Positions 43,731-52,988 are shown, counted from the stretch's first letter. The stretch is DNA of 64,000 nt from Devosia insulae DS-56 (GCF_000970465.2 NZ_LAJE02000363.1:78802-142801); one strand, 5' to 3'. Notes: generated from the letters alone by a model not told the origin. Numbers and translations are program-made.

Positions 43731-44921
43731 GTGCGTATCTTGATCGTGTCGCAGTTTTACCCCCCCGACATTACTGCTGCGGCCTTTCGCATTGGCGAGA
43801 CGGCGGAGATACTTCGCAGCCTAGGGCACGACGTCAGGGTGATCACCACTGAACCCCACAAGTCAGATGCGAAGGTCGATGAAGACAGTGATCGATCGCG
43901 TGGTGTGTTGCGTGTGCGCGTCAGCTCTACCGAAGGGGGTGGCGCCTGGCGCTACGTGGCGCACTACCTCTCGTTCATGCGTCGAAGCGCTTGGATAGGG
44001 TTTTCTCGGCTGTTCGGGCGCTGGCGGCCACAAGTCGTCTGGGCGACCTCGCCGCCTCTGTTTGCAGGCCTGACCGGATGGTTCCTGGCCCGGATCAATC
44101 GCTGCCCGCTGGTCTTTGATGTGCGTGACATCTGGCCGGAATCCGCGGTAGCCGCTGGGCAGCTATCCAGCACAGGACTTGGGTTCAGGGTCGGCAAGCT
44201 GCTTGAAAAATGGCTCTACGACCGCGCCGACCACATCACCTGCGTCTCAAGCAGGATGGCCGCGTACATCGGATCCCGTACGTCGACCGGCACATCGGTT
44301 ATCTACAACGGCGTGTCGGCCAACCATGCACGCACGGCCCCTGCGGCGGTAGATCGCAAGCGGATACTTTATGCCGGCAATCTTGGGCGTGCCCAAGCGC
44401 TGGATGCCACGGTCAGAGGCTTCGCGCGTATCGCCAACGAAACCACCGCTAACGGCTGGACTCTGGAGTTCCTGGGAAACGGCGCTCTCAGGAGCGAGCT
44501 CCAGGCAGTTGCCGCCAAGTCCGGTGTAGAAGACCGTGTGGCCTTTCACGCCGCGGTCACCAAAGACAAGGCCATGGACGAGCTGGCGCGTTCCGCGGTG
44601 CTGCTGATCAGTCTGAAATCCGATGCGGTGTTCGATTTGACCATTCCGTCAAAAGTCTTCGACTACTTGGCCGTTGGGCGACCTATCCTCTTCGGCATAA
44701 ATGGCGAGGGCCGCGATATCCTTCAGTCAACGGGGGCAAATGTCGGGTTCACGCCCGACGATGAAGATACCCTTGCCGTGGCCATTCGCCACATGATGAT
44801 GGGTTACGATCAGTTCGACGCTCGCGCGGAGCGAAACCCGGCCGCCGTGACCGACGCCTACTCCCGCGAGGCAAACACTACTCAACTGGCTGCAATATTC
44901 GAGGGATCTCTGCGGCCATGA
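43731..44921 (+). CDS. Glycosyltransferase family 4 (WbuB-like)
   Basis: A 396-residue GT-B glycosyltransferase. It begins at GTG 43731, with AGGGAGG ten bases upstream, and reads RILIVSQFYPPDITAAAFRI, typical of the WbuB/FnlE group that often adds N-acetylated aminosugars. The segment CPLVFDVRDIWPESAVAAGQL is a strong marker of this group, and PSKVFDYLAVGRPILFGING lies in the donor domain. It is coupled to wecB by an ATGA overlap. Confidence 0.88.
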   Translation: MRILIVSQFYPPDITAAAFRIGETAEILRSLGHDVRVITTEPHKSDAKVDEDSDRSRGVLRVRVSSTEGGGAWRYVAHYLSFMRRSAWIGFSRLFGRWRPQVVWATSPPLFAGLTGWFLARINRCPLVFDVRDIWPESAVAAGQLSSTGLGFRVGKLLEKWLYDRADHITCVSSRMAAYIGSRTSTGTSVIYNGVSANHARTAPAAVDRKRILYAGNLGRAQALDATVRGFARIANETTANGWTLEFLGNGALRSELQAVAAKSGVEDRVAFHAAVTKDKAMDELARSAVLLISLKSDAVFDLTIPSKVFDYLAVGRPILFGINGEGRDILQSTGANVGFTPDDEDTLAVAIRHMMMGYDQFDARAERNPAAVTDAYSREANTTQLAAIFEGSLRP

Positions 44922-46063
44922 ACAGCACCAGGATCCTCCTCGTCTTCGGCACGCGCCCCGAAGCCATCAAGATGCTGCCGCTGGTCAAGGTGCTGGCGGC
45001 TGAGCCGGCGCTCGAAGTTCGGGTCTGCGTCACGGCGCAGCACCGGCAGATGCTGGACCAGGCGCTGGAGCTATTCGGGGTGCGGCCCGACTACGATCTC
45101 GACCTCATGACGGCGGCGCAGGGGCTCGAGCAGATCACCACCGCAGTGCTCACCGGCCTCTCCACCATTCTCGACGCCTGGCGGCCGGATCGCGTTCTGG
45201 TGCATGGCGACACCGCAACGGCGATGGCCGCTTCCCTGGCTGCGTTCTACAAAAAGATCCCGGTGGGGCACGTCGAGGCCGGATTGCGATCGGGCGACCC
45301 GCTGCAGCCATGGCCCGAGGAAGTCAACCGACGGCTGATCGACGTCATAGCCGACCAATTCTATACCCCCACGGCCGAGACGCGCGACAACCTGCTGCGC
45401 GAAGGAGCTCGGCGCGACGCGGTCTACCTCACTGGCAACACTGTCATCGATGCACTGCTGATGATGGCAGATCGGGTGGAGGGCGAGCCGGGGCTCGCCG
45501 AGAGACTTGCAGACAGCTTCTCCTATCTCGAGCCCGACCTGCCGCTGCTATTGGTGACCGGGCATCGGCGCGAGAATTTCGGGCAGCCGTTGCTCGACAT
45601 CTGCGCGGCGATTGCCGAGCTGGCCCGCACCCATCGGCTGCAGGTGGTCTACCCGATCCACCCCAACCCGAATGTGCAGGGCCCGGTGCGCCAGGTCCTC
45701 GCGGGGGTGCCGCATGTCCACCTGGTCGAGCCGCTCGACTACCTGCCATTCGTCTACCTGATGAAGCGCAGCCACGCGATCCTCACCGACAGCGGCGGCA
45801 TCCAGGAAGAAGCGCCTGCATTGGGCAAGCCGGTGTTCGTGACCCGCAATGTAACGGAACGCCCCGAAGCGGTTGCGGCTGGTACGGTGGAACTGGTCGG
45901 GACGGACCAGCGAACCATCGTAGAGCGCGTGGGCCGGGTGTTCACCCCGGCCGGCGCGCATGAGCGCATGGCGCGCCGCATCAATCCCTATGGCGATGGC
46001 CGAGCTTCGCGCCGCATCGCCGACATACTGGTTGGACGCAAGATGAAGGAATTTGAGCCATGA
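44918..46063 (+). CDS. wecB: UDP-N-acetylglucosamine 2-epimerase (non-hydrolysing)
   Basis: A 381-residue WecB-type enzyme that converts UDP-GlcNAc to UDP-ManNAc in the cytosol. Motifs are VFGTRPEAIKMLPLV, VHGDTATAMAASLAAF, VGHVEAGLRSGD, LVTGHRRENFG and DSGGIQEEAPALGKPVF with VTERPEA. It overlaps the preceding glycosyltransferase and wecC by four bases each, so the two sugar-nucleotide enzymes and the transferase are co-translated. Confidence 0.95.
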   Translation: MNSTRILLVFGTRPEAIKMLPLVKVLAAEPALEVRVCVTAQHRQMLDQALELFGVRPDYDLDLMTAAQGLEQITTAVLTGLSTILDAWRPDRVLVHGDTATAMAASLAAFYKKIPVGHVEAGLRSGDPLQPWPEEVNRRLIDVIADQFYTPTAETRDNLLREGARRDAVYLTGNTVIDALLMMADRVEGEPGLAERLADSFSYLEPDLPLLLVTGHRRENFGQPLLDICAAIAELARTHRLQVVYPIHPNPNVQGPVRQVLAGVPHVHLVEPLDYLPFVYLMKRSHAILTDSGGIQEEAPALGKPVFVTRNVTERPEAVAAGTVELVGTDQRTIVERVGRVFTPAGAHERMARRINPYGDGRASRRIADILVGRKMKEFEP

Positions 46064-47385
46064 CCACCACATCGACCGCTCTTACTTGTGTCGTCGTTGG
46101 CCTGGGCTATATCGGCCTGCCAACTGCTGTAGTGATTGCCCAAAGCGGGATACGGGTCGTCGGCGTCGACGTCAACGCAACGCTGGTGGCAAGCATCAAT
46201 GCAGGTCTTTGCGCGATCGTCGAACCCGGCCTTCCCGAAGCCCTCGCGGCCCTCGTCGCCGATGGCAGCATTGTCGCCACGACTACCCCGCAGAGCGGCG
46301 ATGTCTACATTATCGCCGTGCCGACGCCGTTCGCCGGCGGCTACAAGCCCGATCTCACCTATGTGAACGCCGCAGTGCACGCCATCGCTCCCGTGCTCAA
46401 GCAGGGCCAATTGGTAATCCTTGAATCCACTGTGCCCGTGGGCACCACCGAGCTGGTGGCGCGCTGGATCGAAACGCTGCGGCCAGACCTCACCTGCTCG
46501 CGCCAGGGCGGTGACAGCGGCGATATTCTTGTGGCGCACTGCCCTGAGCGCGTGTTGCCCGGGCAGATCCTGCGCGAGCTGACCGAGAATGACCGGGTGA
46601 TCGGAGGGCTAAGCGAGCGTGCCGGCGAGGCCTGCCGCGCTTTCTACAGCTCGTTCGTTACCGGCAACTGCGTCGTGTCCGACGCCCGCACCGCCGAGCT
46701 CTGCAAACTCACCGAGAACTCGTTCCGCGATGTGAACATCGCCTTCGCCAACGAGCTGGCCGAAATCTGCGCCCAGTTGCAGATCGATGTGTGGGAGCTG
46801 ATCTCGCTGGCGAACCTACACCCGCGCGTCAACATCCTGAAGCCCGGTCCGGGCGTCGGCGGCCATTGCATCGCGGTCGATCCGTGGTTCATCGTTTCGG
46901 AGGTGGGAGAGAAAGCGCGGTTGATCCGAGAGGCGCGCTGGATCAACAGCGAACGACCGCGCCAGATCGTCAGGAAAGTGCTGGAGAGCGTGGCCGCGGG
47001 GGGCATTCGTACGATCGGCTGCTTCGGTCTGAGTTACAAGGCGGATGTCGACGATTTCCGCGAGAGCCCCGCGGTGGAAATTGTCAGCCTGCTCGCCAAG
47101 GAGTTGCAACTGATCGGCTCCAATGTCGAGCTGCGAGTGATCGAGCCGCACATCACTGGCCTGCCAGAGGAGCTCTCACACTCCGGACTGACGACCCTGG
47201 TCGACGCGGACGCAGGGCTAGCGAGCGACATGATCCTCATGTTGGTGGATCACCGTGAGTTCCGCGCCATCCCGCGGTCGGTTGTCGCGGACAAGGTGGT
47301 CATCGACACCCGCGGGCTTTGGGCGAAGGCCAACCAGCGGGGACCAGCCGAGATCGTCACGCAGGTACGGGCTGCCGCCGGGTGA
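46060..47385 (+). CDS. wecC: UDP-N-acetyl-D-mannosamine dehydrogenase
   Basis: A 441-residue UDP-sugar dehydrogenase of the WecC group, oxidising UDP-ManNAc to UDP-ManNAcA with two NAD. The NAD fold starts VVVGLGYIGLPTAVVIAQSG, the catalytic-cysteine motif is GPGVGGHCIAVDPWFI, and the C-terminal domain has IGCFGLSYKADVDDFRESPA. It closes the exopolysaccharide locus. It supplies a uronic acid residue, which fits an anionic polysaccharide. Confidence 0.95.
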   Translation: MTTTSTALTCVVVGLGYIGLPTAVVIAQSGIRVVGVDVNATLVASINAGLCAIVEPGLPEALAALVADGSIVATTTPQSGDVYIIAVPTPFAGGYKPDLTYVNAAVHAIAPVLKQGQLVILESTVPVGTTELVARWIETLRPDLTCSRQGGDSGDILVAHCPERVLPGQILRELTENDRVIGGLSERAGEACRAFYSSFVTGNCVVSDARTAELCKLTENSFRDVNIAFANELAEICAQLQIDVWELISLANLHPRVNILKPGPGVGGHCIAVDPWFIVSEVGEKARLIREARWINSERPRQIVRKVLESVAAGGIRTIGCFGLSYKADVDDFRESPAVEIVSLLAKELQLIGSNVELRVIEPHITGLPEELSHSGLTTLVDADAGLASDMILMLVDHREFRAIPRSVVADKVVIDTRGLWAKANQRGPAEIVTQVRAAAG

Positions 47386-47412
47386 CTCTTCCCGCTCCTA
47401 CGACCGGACTAC

Positions 47413-47538
47413 TTACAACCGCACCACCTGCAGCGCCACGATCCAGAACACCAACCCCGTCAGCACCAGGAGCGGGACGCCCCAGCGGGAGGGGATGTGG
47501 TCGAGTTGGTCGGCAAGCCTGTTCCACACGCTTTTCAT
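47413..47538 (-). CDS. Small single-pass membrane protein, 41 aa
   Basis: A 41-residue protein beginning MKSVWNRLADQLDHIPSRWG, followed by one hydrophobic helix to the C-terminus (about residues 21-40, VPLLVLTGLVFWIVALQVV). Its start overlaps the stop of the next upstream gene (ATGA, 47538-47535), so it is co-translated with that secreted protein. Function unknown; no family recognised. Confidence 0.6.
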   Translation of the reverse strand: MKSVWNRLADQLDHIPSRWGVPLLVLTGLVFWIVALQVVRL

Positions 47539-47942
47539 TGGCGTAGCAGGTAGGGTTTGTGGTTGTAGAACACGGTGCCCGGGGCGACTTCGACGCGGCC
47601 AGGCGAGCCTTTGGCGTCGAACTTCACCGCCTCGAGATAGGCGAGGTAACAGGCGCTCTGGCACTTGCCCTTGAAGAGCAGCGTCTTGCCTTCCATCAGC
47701 ATGGCGCGGGCATAGCCCTGCCACACCCAGACTTCGCCGCCCGGGCCAGTGAAGGTGCAGACGCGGCGATCGGCACACGATTGCGGGTAATATCCCTTAT
47801 GGGCCAACAGGTCGGCGCGCGACATCTGGTCGGCAGCCAGCGTATCCGGCAGCTGACGAACGGCGACGCCCGCGGCAAGCGCGGGTGCGGCCAATAAAGA
47901 TGCGAGAAGTACGGCAGAAAACTGCGTCCGAAGGTCTACCAT
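47535..47942 (-). CDS. Secreted hypothetical protein, 135 aa
   Basis: A 135-residue protein with a Sec signal peptide (MVDLRTQFSAVLLASLLAAP, cleavage near ALAAG). The mature part has four cysteines (CADRRVC and CQSAC), suggesting two disulfides, and a compact strand-rich pattern (GGEVWVWQGYARAML). I do not recognise the family. GTG 47972 is an upstream alternative start. It is convergent with wecC and coupled to the 41-residue membrane protein. Confidence 0.68.
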   Translation of the reverse strand: MVDLRTQFSAVLLASLLAAPALAAGVAVRQLPDTLAADQMSRADLLAHKGYYPQSCADRRVCTFTGPGGEVWVWQGYARAMLMEGKTLLFKGKCQSACYLAYLEAVKFDAKGSPGRVEVAPGTVFYNHKPYLLRQ

Positions 47943-48090
47943 TCCCAAGCCCCAATCTTGGTTATGGTCCACCGCAGTAGAAAGATTAACAGATACTTAA
48001 CCGCCTACCAAGAGCGGCGTGAGGTCAGCGACATCACAAATAGGTTTGGTGGTTAATGCGACCTGGGCGCCACGTTGGGGATACTGGCGG

Positions 48091-48345
48091 TTAGGTCGGA
48101 ATGCGCCCTCTGATGAGGCGCTTCATCGCTACTGCCTTACCTGAGCCGGACTTGAAGTAGTTCTCAAGCTCGCGCGCATGGTCCTCAGTTTCGACTGCAA
48201 CATAGGATTTCAGCACCGCAGGTATGTAGGCCTTTGTCGAAAGGACCTCTCCGGCTTGATGTGATGCAAAACGGCGCTTCAGATCGTTCGTGGACCCGAC
48301 GTAGATGTCGCCATTTCTCAGCAGAAGAAAATAAACAGACCACAT
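48091..48345 (-). CDS. GIY-YIG nuclease family protein
   Basis: An 84-residue single-domain GIY-YIG protein (UPF0213-like). The motif appears as VYFLLLRNGDIYVGSTNDLKRR, with the usual GIY replaced by VYF and YIG by YVG, and the catalytic arginine in DLKRRFASH. The metal-binding glutamate is in ARELENYFKSG. Start ATG 48345 (MWSVYFLLL). The protein lies 161 bases from tRNA-Ser, separated by a nested palindrome. Cellular role of this family is unknown. Confidence 0.85.
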   Translation of the reverse strand: MWSVYFLLLRNGDIYVGSTNDLKRRFASHQAGEVLSTKAYIPAVLKSYVAVETEDHARELENYFKSGSGKAVAMKRLIRGRIPT

Positions 48346-48448
48346 TGAGTGCCTGTCTCCGCACACCGGTTGGGCTCGGCCTCAGCCGAAGTACATAAGC
48401 TATCAGACGGGCCATGTCTCCCTGCGCTGCTGCGCAGCTTCGGGAGAT

Positions 48449-48508
48449 CACCCTGCGCCCTGCGTTCTCCGGGTGGCCTGCCACCCGAAGCCCACAGGGC
48501 GCAGGGTG
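48449..48508. repeat. Large nested palindrome beside tRNA-Ser
   Basis: Fourteen-base perfect arms CACCCTGCGCCCTG (48449-48462) and CAGGGCGCAGGGTG (48495-48508) enclose a second perfect hairpin CGGGTGG-CCTG-CCACCCG (48470-48487). The 3' arm overlaps the CCA end of the tRNA gene. It could be a terminator or a REP-type mobile palindrome. Confidence 0.7.
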
Positions 48509-48596
48509 GCGGGTAGGGAGGGATTCGAACCCCCGGAACGCTTTCACGTTCGCCGGTTTTCAAGACCGGAGCAATCAACCGCTCTGCCACCTACCC
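48507..48596 (-). tRNA. tRNA-Ser (anticodon TGA)
   Basis: A 90-base class II tRNA. Acceptor GGGTAGG pairs with CCTACCC, followed by discriminator G and an encoded CCA. The D-arm starts TGGCAGAGCGG. The anticodon arm CCGGTC-TTGAA-AACCGG contains TGA, reading serine UCA codons. A long variable arm CGAACGTGAAAGCGTTCG is typical of serine tRNAs, and the T-arm GGGGGTTCGAATCCCTC is normal. Confidence 0.95.
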
Positions 48597-48626
48597 GTCG
48601 GCCACGCGTTTAGCCGCAGCCGCGCC

Positions 48627-49598
48627 TTACGGCAAGAGCAGCGTCGAGCCGGTGGTGGCGCGGGCCTCGAGCGCCTGCTGCGCTGCTACCGCTTCGGCCA
48701 GCGGGCGGGTCTGGTCGATCGCCACCTTGATCCTGCCGAGCTCGATCATGTTGAACAGCGCGTCGGCGGCGGTGCGAATGTCCTCGGCGGTGCGGAAGTA
48801 CCCTGCCCCGGTCGGTCGCGTCACGTAGAGCGAGCCCTTGTCGGCGAGGATACCGAGCCGCGGCATCGAGACCGGGCCGGAGGCATTGCCAAAACTGACC
48901 ATCAGGCCGCGCGGCCTGAGGCAATCGAGCGAAGGTTCGAACGTCGCCTGCCCGACGCCGTCATAGACCACGTCGACGCCCTTGCCGCCGGTGAACTCCT
49001 TCACCCCGGCAACGAAGTCTCCGGTTTTGTAGTTGATGGCGAGGTCGGCGCCGCACTGGCGCACGATCTCACATTTCTCGTCCGAGCCGGCGGTGCCGAT
49101 CACCCTGGCGCCGATCGCCTTGGCCCATTGCACGAGAATCTGCCCGGTACCGCCGGCGGCGGCATGCACCAGGATGGTCTCGCCGGCCTTCAGCTCGTGC
49201 GTCCAGTGCAGCAGGTAAAAGGCGGTAGCACCTTTCAGCAGCGCCGCCGCCGCGACTTCGTAGCTGATGCCCTCAGGCAGGTGCACGGCCTTGTCGGCGG
49301 GCAGCAGGCGCTCGTCGGCATAGGCGCCGACCGGTCCCTGATAGGCGACGCGGTCGCCGACCTGGAAGCCAGTGACATCAGGACCAACAGCGATCACCTC
49401 GCCGGCGCCTTCGTTGCCTGCGGTAAACGGCAGCGGCGTCTTGTAAAGGCCGGTGCGCTGGTAGACGTCGACGAAGTTGAGCCCGATCGCCTTGTTGCGA
49501 AGCTTCAGCTGCCCCGGGCCGGGTGCGCCCACCTCGACGTTCTCCAGCTTCAGCTGTTCGGGGCCACCATACTCACGGACAACAAAGGCACGGCTCAT
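48627..49598 (-). CDS. NADPH:quinone oxidoreductase (zeta-crystallin-like)
   Basis: A 323-residue medium-chain dehydrogenase/reductase of the quinone oxidoreductase group, without structural zinc ligands. It starts MSRAFVVREYGGPEQLKLEN. The NADPH site is AAAGGTGQILVQWAKAIGAR, and YQRTGLYKTPLPFTAGNEGAG is typical of Qor. It probably performs NADPH-dependent quinone reduction. It follows flgL by three bases, an odd but probably incidental linkage. Confidence 0.92.
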   Translation of the reverse strand: MSRAFVVREYGGPEQLKLENVEVGAPGPGQLKLRNKAIGLNFVDVYQRTGLYKTPLPFTAGNEGAGEVIAVGPDVTGFQVGDRVAYQGPVGAYADERLLPADKAVHLPEGISYEVAAAALLKGATAFYLLHWTHELKAGETILVHAAAGGTGQILVQWAKAIGARVIGTAGSDEKCEIVRQCGADLAINYKTGDFVAGVKEFTGGKGVDVVYDGVGQATFEPSLDCLRPRGLMVSFGNASGPVSMPRLGILADKGSLYVTRPTGAGYFRTAEDIRTAADALFNMIELGRIKVAIDQTRPLAEAVAAQQALEARATTGSTLLLP

Positions 49599-49601
49599 CG
49601 G

Positions 49602-51104
49602 TTACCTCATGTAGTTCACCAGCGACAGCTGGCTGAGCAGCGCCGTGGTCTGATAGCTCGCTTCGAGGCGCGTCTTCAGCGCCAGGATTTCCATGGCGAT
49701 CGTCTCGGTGGGAGCCGCCTCGATCTGCTCTAGCATGTTTCCGAGCTGGGCGGAGTGCGCGGTATGCCGCTCGGCGATCGCGCCGGTGGTGCTCTGGGCG
49801 AGGCCGAGTTCGACGGTGATGGCAGCGAGCGAACCGGGCTGGTTGTCCTTGGTATCGGCAAGGCGCGAGGCATTGCGCGACATCATCGAGGTGTAGCGCT
49901 TCTCGGAGGTGGGATCGCTGTCGGGGAAATCCTGCACCGCGACCGCAGCGAGCGTCTGGATCAGGTTGATGAAGCCGCTCTCGTTGGCCTGGACGCCGTA
50001 ACCGACGGTAGTGCCCTCGCCCACCCGCGCCGTGACGGTGCTGCGTGGATCGGCGCTGTCCTCGCCGGTGTACCAGAGCATGGTGTTGGCCGAAGTCCCG
50101 GCGATGAGGCCAGTGGCACTGTCGAAGGGCGGGCCATCGACGCGCATCACCTGCTCGCCCTGGCCGTTGAAGAAGTTCTCGGCCGCGGCATAGGCGGAGG
50201 CCGAGACCAGGGTGGTCTCGGCGAGGTGCTTGACCGAGCCGGTCAGCGCCGTCTCGAAGCTGGCGGCGGTCGCATCGGCATCGGCACCGATCTGGAACTC
50301 ACCGTCGCCCGGCGTACCCGTCGTGGCGACGAGGACGAGCTGCTCCTCGGTGCCGTCAGGCATGGTGAAACTGACCTGCACCTTGTCGCCGGCACCGGGC
50401 AGTGGCGTGCCGAACTGCACCGTCAGCGCCGGTGGCGGGCCGCCGCCCGGTGCGGTCACCGCGATGTTGGCCGAGGTGGTGGTGACACCGGAGAGCTTCA
50501 TGCCGAAGACGGTGGTCTCTTCGGCCAGCGTCACCGTGTCGGTCACCCGGCTGATATCGAGGCGGCCGAGATGGTCGGCGCCGAGATCGGCCAGTTTACG
50601 CTCCCCCGCCACCTGCTTGAAGCCGGCGCGGGCGCCGACGCCGTTCATCACTTCGGACGACGTCGCTACCGGCTGACCGTCGGTGCGGTTGCCGCCGAAC
50701 ATGTAGCGCCCGGCGACATCGGTGTTGAGCAAGGTCAGCACTTCGTCGAAGCGCGAGCCGGCCAGCGTCGGGGCGGTCTGGAAATTGATGCCGGAGGTGC
50801 CGCCGCCGCCGGAGATCGCCGCGGCGCGCGCATCGGATTCGATGGTATCGAGCCGGCTCATCACCGTGTCGAGCACTTCGAGCCTGAGGTTCACCGTCGA
50901 GATGGACTGCTGGTAGCCCTCCATCCGCGCCATGCGCTGGCGCAGCGCCAGGTCGAAATAGCGGTCCGACCCCATCTCGGCGAGGGTCGAGGCCTTCTCT
51001 CCACTGGCCAGCTGCGTCTGCAGCTGGTCATAGCGGGCCTTCATATTGGTGATGTTCTTGATGCCGTTGGCGAGCGGGAACATCGTCTTGCCGACTGAGG
51101 TCAT
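49602..51104 (-). CDS. flgL: Flagellar hook-associated protein 3 (FlgL), enlarged
   Basis: A 500-residue flagellin-family protein that forms the hook-filament junction with FlgK. The N-terminal helix (FPLANGIKNITNMKARYDQL) and the C-terminal helix ending LLSQLSLVNYMR are the conserved polymerisation regions. The central part (about residues 160-400) is a long variable region, so the protein is much longer than the enterobacterial form of about 317 residues. It follows flgK by 12 bases. Confidence 0.88.
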   Translation of the reverse strand: MTSVGKTMFPLANGIKNITNMKARYDQLQTQLASGEKASTLAEMGSDRYFDLALRQRMARMEGYQQSISTVNLRLEVLDTVMSRLDTIESDARAAAISGGGGTSGINFQTAPTLAGSRFDEVLTLLNTDVAGRYMFGGNRTDGQPVATSSEVMNGVGARAGFKQVAGERKLADLGADHLGRLDISRVTDTVTLAEETTVFGMKLSGVTTTSANIAVTAPGGGPPPALTVQFGTPLPGAGDKVQVSFTMPDGTEEQLVLVATTGTPGDGEFQIGADADATAASFETALTGSVKHLAETTLVSASAYAAAENFFNGQGEQVMRVDGPPFDSATGLIAGTSANTMLWYTGEDSADPRSTVTARVGEGTTVGYGVQANESGFINLIQTLAAVAVQDFPDSDPTSEKRYTSMMSRNASRLADTKDNQPGSLAAITVELGLAQSTTGAIAERHTAHSAQLGNMLEQIEAAPTETIAMEILALKTRLEASYQTTALLSQLSLVNYMR

Positions 51105-51116
51105 GGTGTCGACTCC

Positions 51117-52964
51117 TTAGAGCTGCATCAGGGAGTCCATCAGTTCCTGCACCACGCTCATCACCCGCGCATTGGCGGCGAAGGCGTTCTGCAGTTCCAT
51201 CAGGCGCGCCATTTCTTCATCGACGTCGACGCCGTACTCGCTGTCGAGCCGCTGCGTCAGGGCGGAGAGCGTCTGCTGCTGCGTCTCGTTGTTCGAGATC
51301 GCGGCTTCGGCGACGTTGCCCTGGTAGTTGAGGGTCTGCGAAATCAGGTCGGCGACCGTGCCACCGAGGCGCGAGCTGGCGTCGCTCAGCCCGCTCCCCT
51401 GCCCGCCGGAAAAGCGCATGTCGTCGAGGTTGGAGATTACCTGGTTGAGCCGGTCCTGATCGCCCAACGGCGTGGTGCCGGTGTACTGCACCAACAGCTT
51501 ATTGTCGGCGACGATCGAGGCGTTGACGCTGATGCGGCTGGCAAAGCCGAGCTTCTGGCCGACGCCGTCGAGGCTATTGGTGAAGTCGGCGTTGTTGGTG
51601 TCGACGAACAGCGAAAAGCCGAGCGTGCCGTTCTGCAGCCCTGACGAGGTGGTGCGCGTCGATAGCGACAGCATGTCGGTGGTGCCGGCGACGCCATCAT
51701 CCATGATCCTGAGCGTATTGCCCGAAGGGTTGGAGACACTGAGCCCCCCACCCAGCTTGTTCTGCAGCTGCGAGGCAACGCCGGCAGCTCCGCCGGAGAA
51801 ATCGAGCCCGATGACCCGCGCGCCATTGGCATCGACATAGTCGAGCGGAAGCTTGGTGGTATCGTCGACGCGCAGCACGCGGACGGTCTTTTCGGCACCG
51901 CCCTGGGTGTATTTGAAGGTGAACTCGTTGCCGTTGCGGACGTTGGCGAGGTCGACCTCGTAGCCGTTCGACGGGCCCGAGGTGACCTGCGTGCCCTGGG
52001 TGACGTTGGTCGACATGGCCTGCGCCACCGAGGCGGCGATCTCGTCGAGCTGATCCTGGGCCTGCACCAGTTGTTGGTCGCGCAGTTGGATGAGGCCGGC
52101 AAGCTCGCCCGATTGCAGCACGTTCTGCTTGACCAGGTCGATCTCGAGCCCAGCCGGTGTCATGATCGAAAGCTTGCCGACGCCGCTCACTGCATCGTTC
52201 GGGCTGAAGCGCGAGGCGGCCGACAGCGCGCCGGCGCTCTCGTAGCTGAACACCGAGGCCTTGACGTCGAGGATGCCGACGCCCGAGCGGGTCATCAGCG
52301 AAACCGTGCCGTCGCCGCGATAATTGACGCGCAGATCCATCTGCTGCGACAGGTCCTCGACCAGCCGGTCGCGCTGGTCCATCAACGTGGCGCGCGAGGT
52401 GGTGTCGATGCCCTGGTCGGCGAGCCGCAGGTTCACCTTTTCCAGCGATTGCAGCTGGTTGTTGATCGAGTCGACGCTGTTGGAGAGCTTGGCCTCGATC
52501 TCTTGGCGCAGCGACTGGATGTCGGAGCTCAGCCGGTTGAGCGTCGAGGCCACGGTCTGGGCCTTCTGCACCAGATCGGCCCGGTTGGCGTAGCTATCAG
52601 GGCTGGTGGCGACGGCGGCGAGCGAACTCTCGAAGGCGTTGTAGGCGCTGTCGATCGAGCCGACGGTGCCAGGCTTGCCAAACAGCGTCTGCACCCGATC
52701 AAGAAAGCTCGCCTGCACACTGGTGAAGCCGGATTCGGCGGTCGAGCGCGTGTAGTGGGCCTGCAGGGATTGGTTGAAGGCGCGGCTGAGCTGGCCTTCG
52801 CGGGCATAGGTCGAGTTGACGCCCAGCGAGTCGATGACGCTGACCGAACGCCGGTGATAGCCGGGGGTGCCGGCATTGGCGACGTTGTTGGACAGCGTAT
52901 CGAGCGCGTTCTGGCCGACACGCATGCCCGAGAGCGCATTGCTGAGGGTAACCGAGAGCCCCAT
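51117..52964 (-). CDS. flgK: Flagellar hook-associated protein 1 (FlgK)
   Basis: A 615-residue FlgK. The N-terminus MGLSVTLSNALSGMRVGQNA, followed by SNNVANAGTPGYHRR, is the flagellar rod/hook signature. The C-terminus has EEMARLMELQNAFAANARVM, as expected. It is exported by the flagellar type III system and caps the hook. A 12-base-pair hairpin separates it from flgE upstream, which may tune its expression. Confidence 0.93.
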   Translation of the reverse strand: MGLSVTLSNALSGMRVGQNALDTLSNNVANAGTPGYHRRSVSVIDSLGVNSTYAREGQLSRAFNQSLQAHYTRSTAESGFTSVQASFLDRVQTLFGKPGTVGSIDSAYNAFESSLAAVATSPDSYANRADLVQKAQTVASTLNRLSSDIQSLRQEIEAKLSNSVDSINNQLQSLEKVNLRLADQGIDTTSRATLMDQRDRLVEDLSQQMDLRVNYRGDGTVSLMTRSGVGILDVKASVFSYESAGALSAASRFSPNDAVSGVGKLSIMTPAGLEIDLVKQNVLQSGELAGLIQLRDQQLVQAQDQLDEIAASVAQAMSTNVTQGTQVTSGPSNGYEVDLANVRNGNEFTFKYTQGGAEKTVRVLRVDDTTKLPLDYVDANGARVIGLDFSGGAAGVASQLQNKLGGGLSVSNPSGNTLRIMDDGVAGTTDMLSLSTRTTSSGLQNGTLGFSLFVDTNNADFTNSLDGVGQKLGFASRISVNASIVADNKLLVQYTGTTPLGDQDRLNQVISNLDDMRFSGGQGSGLSDASSRLGGTVADLISQTLNYQGNVAEAAISNNETQQQTLSALTQRLDSEYGVDVDEEMARLMELQNAFAANARVMSVVQELMDSLMQL

Positions 52965-52988
52965 ACCACCCTGCTCCAGTTGAGAAAG

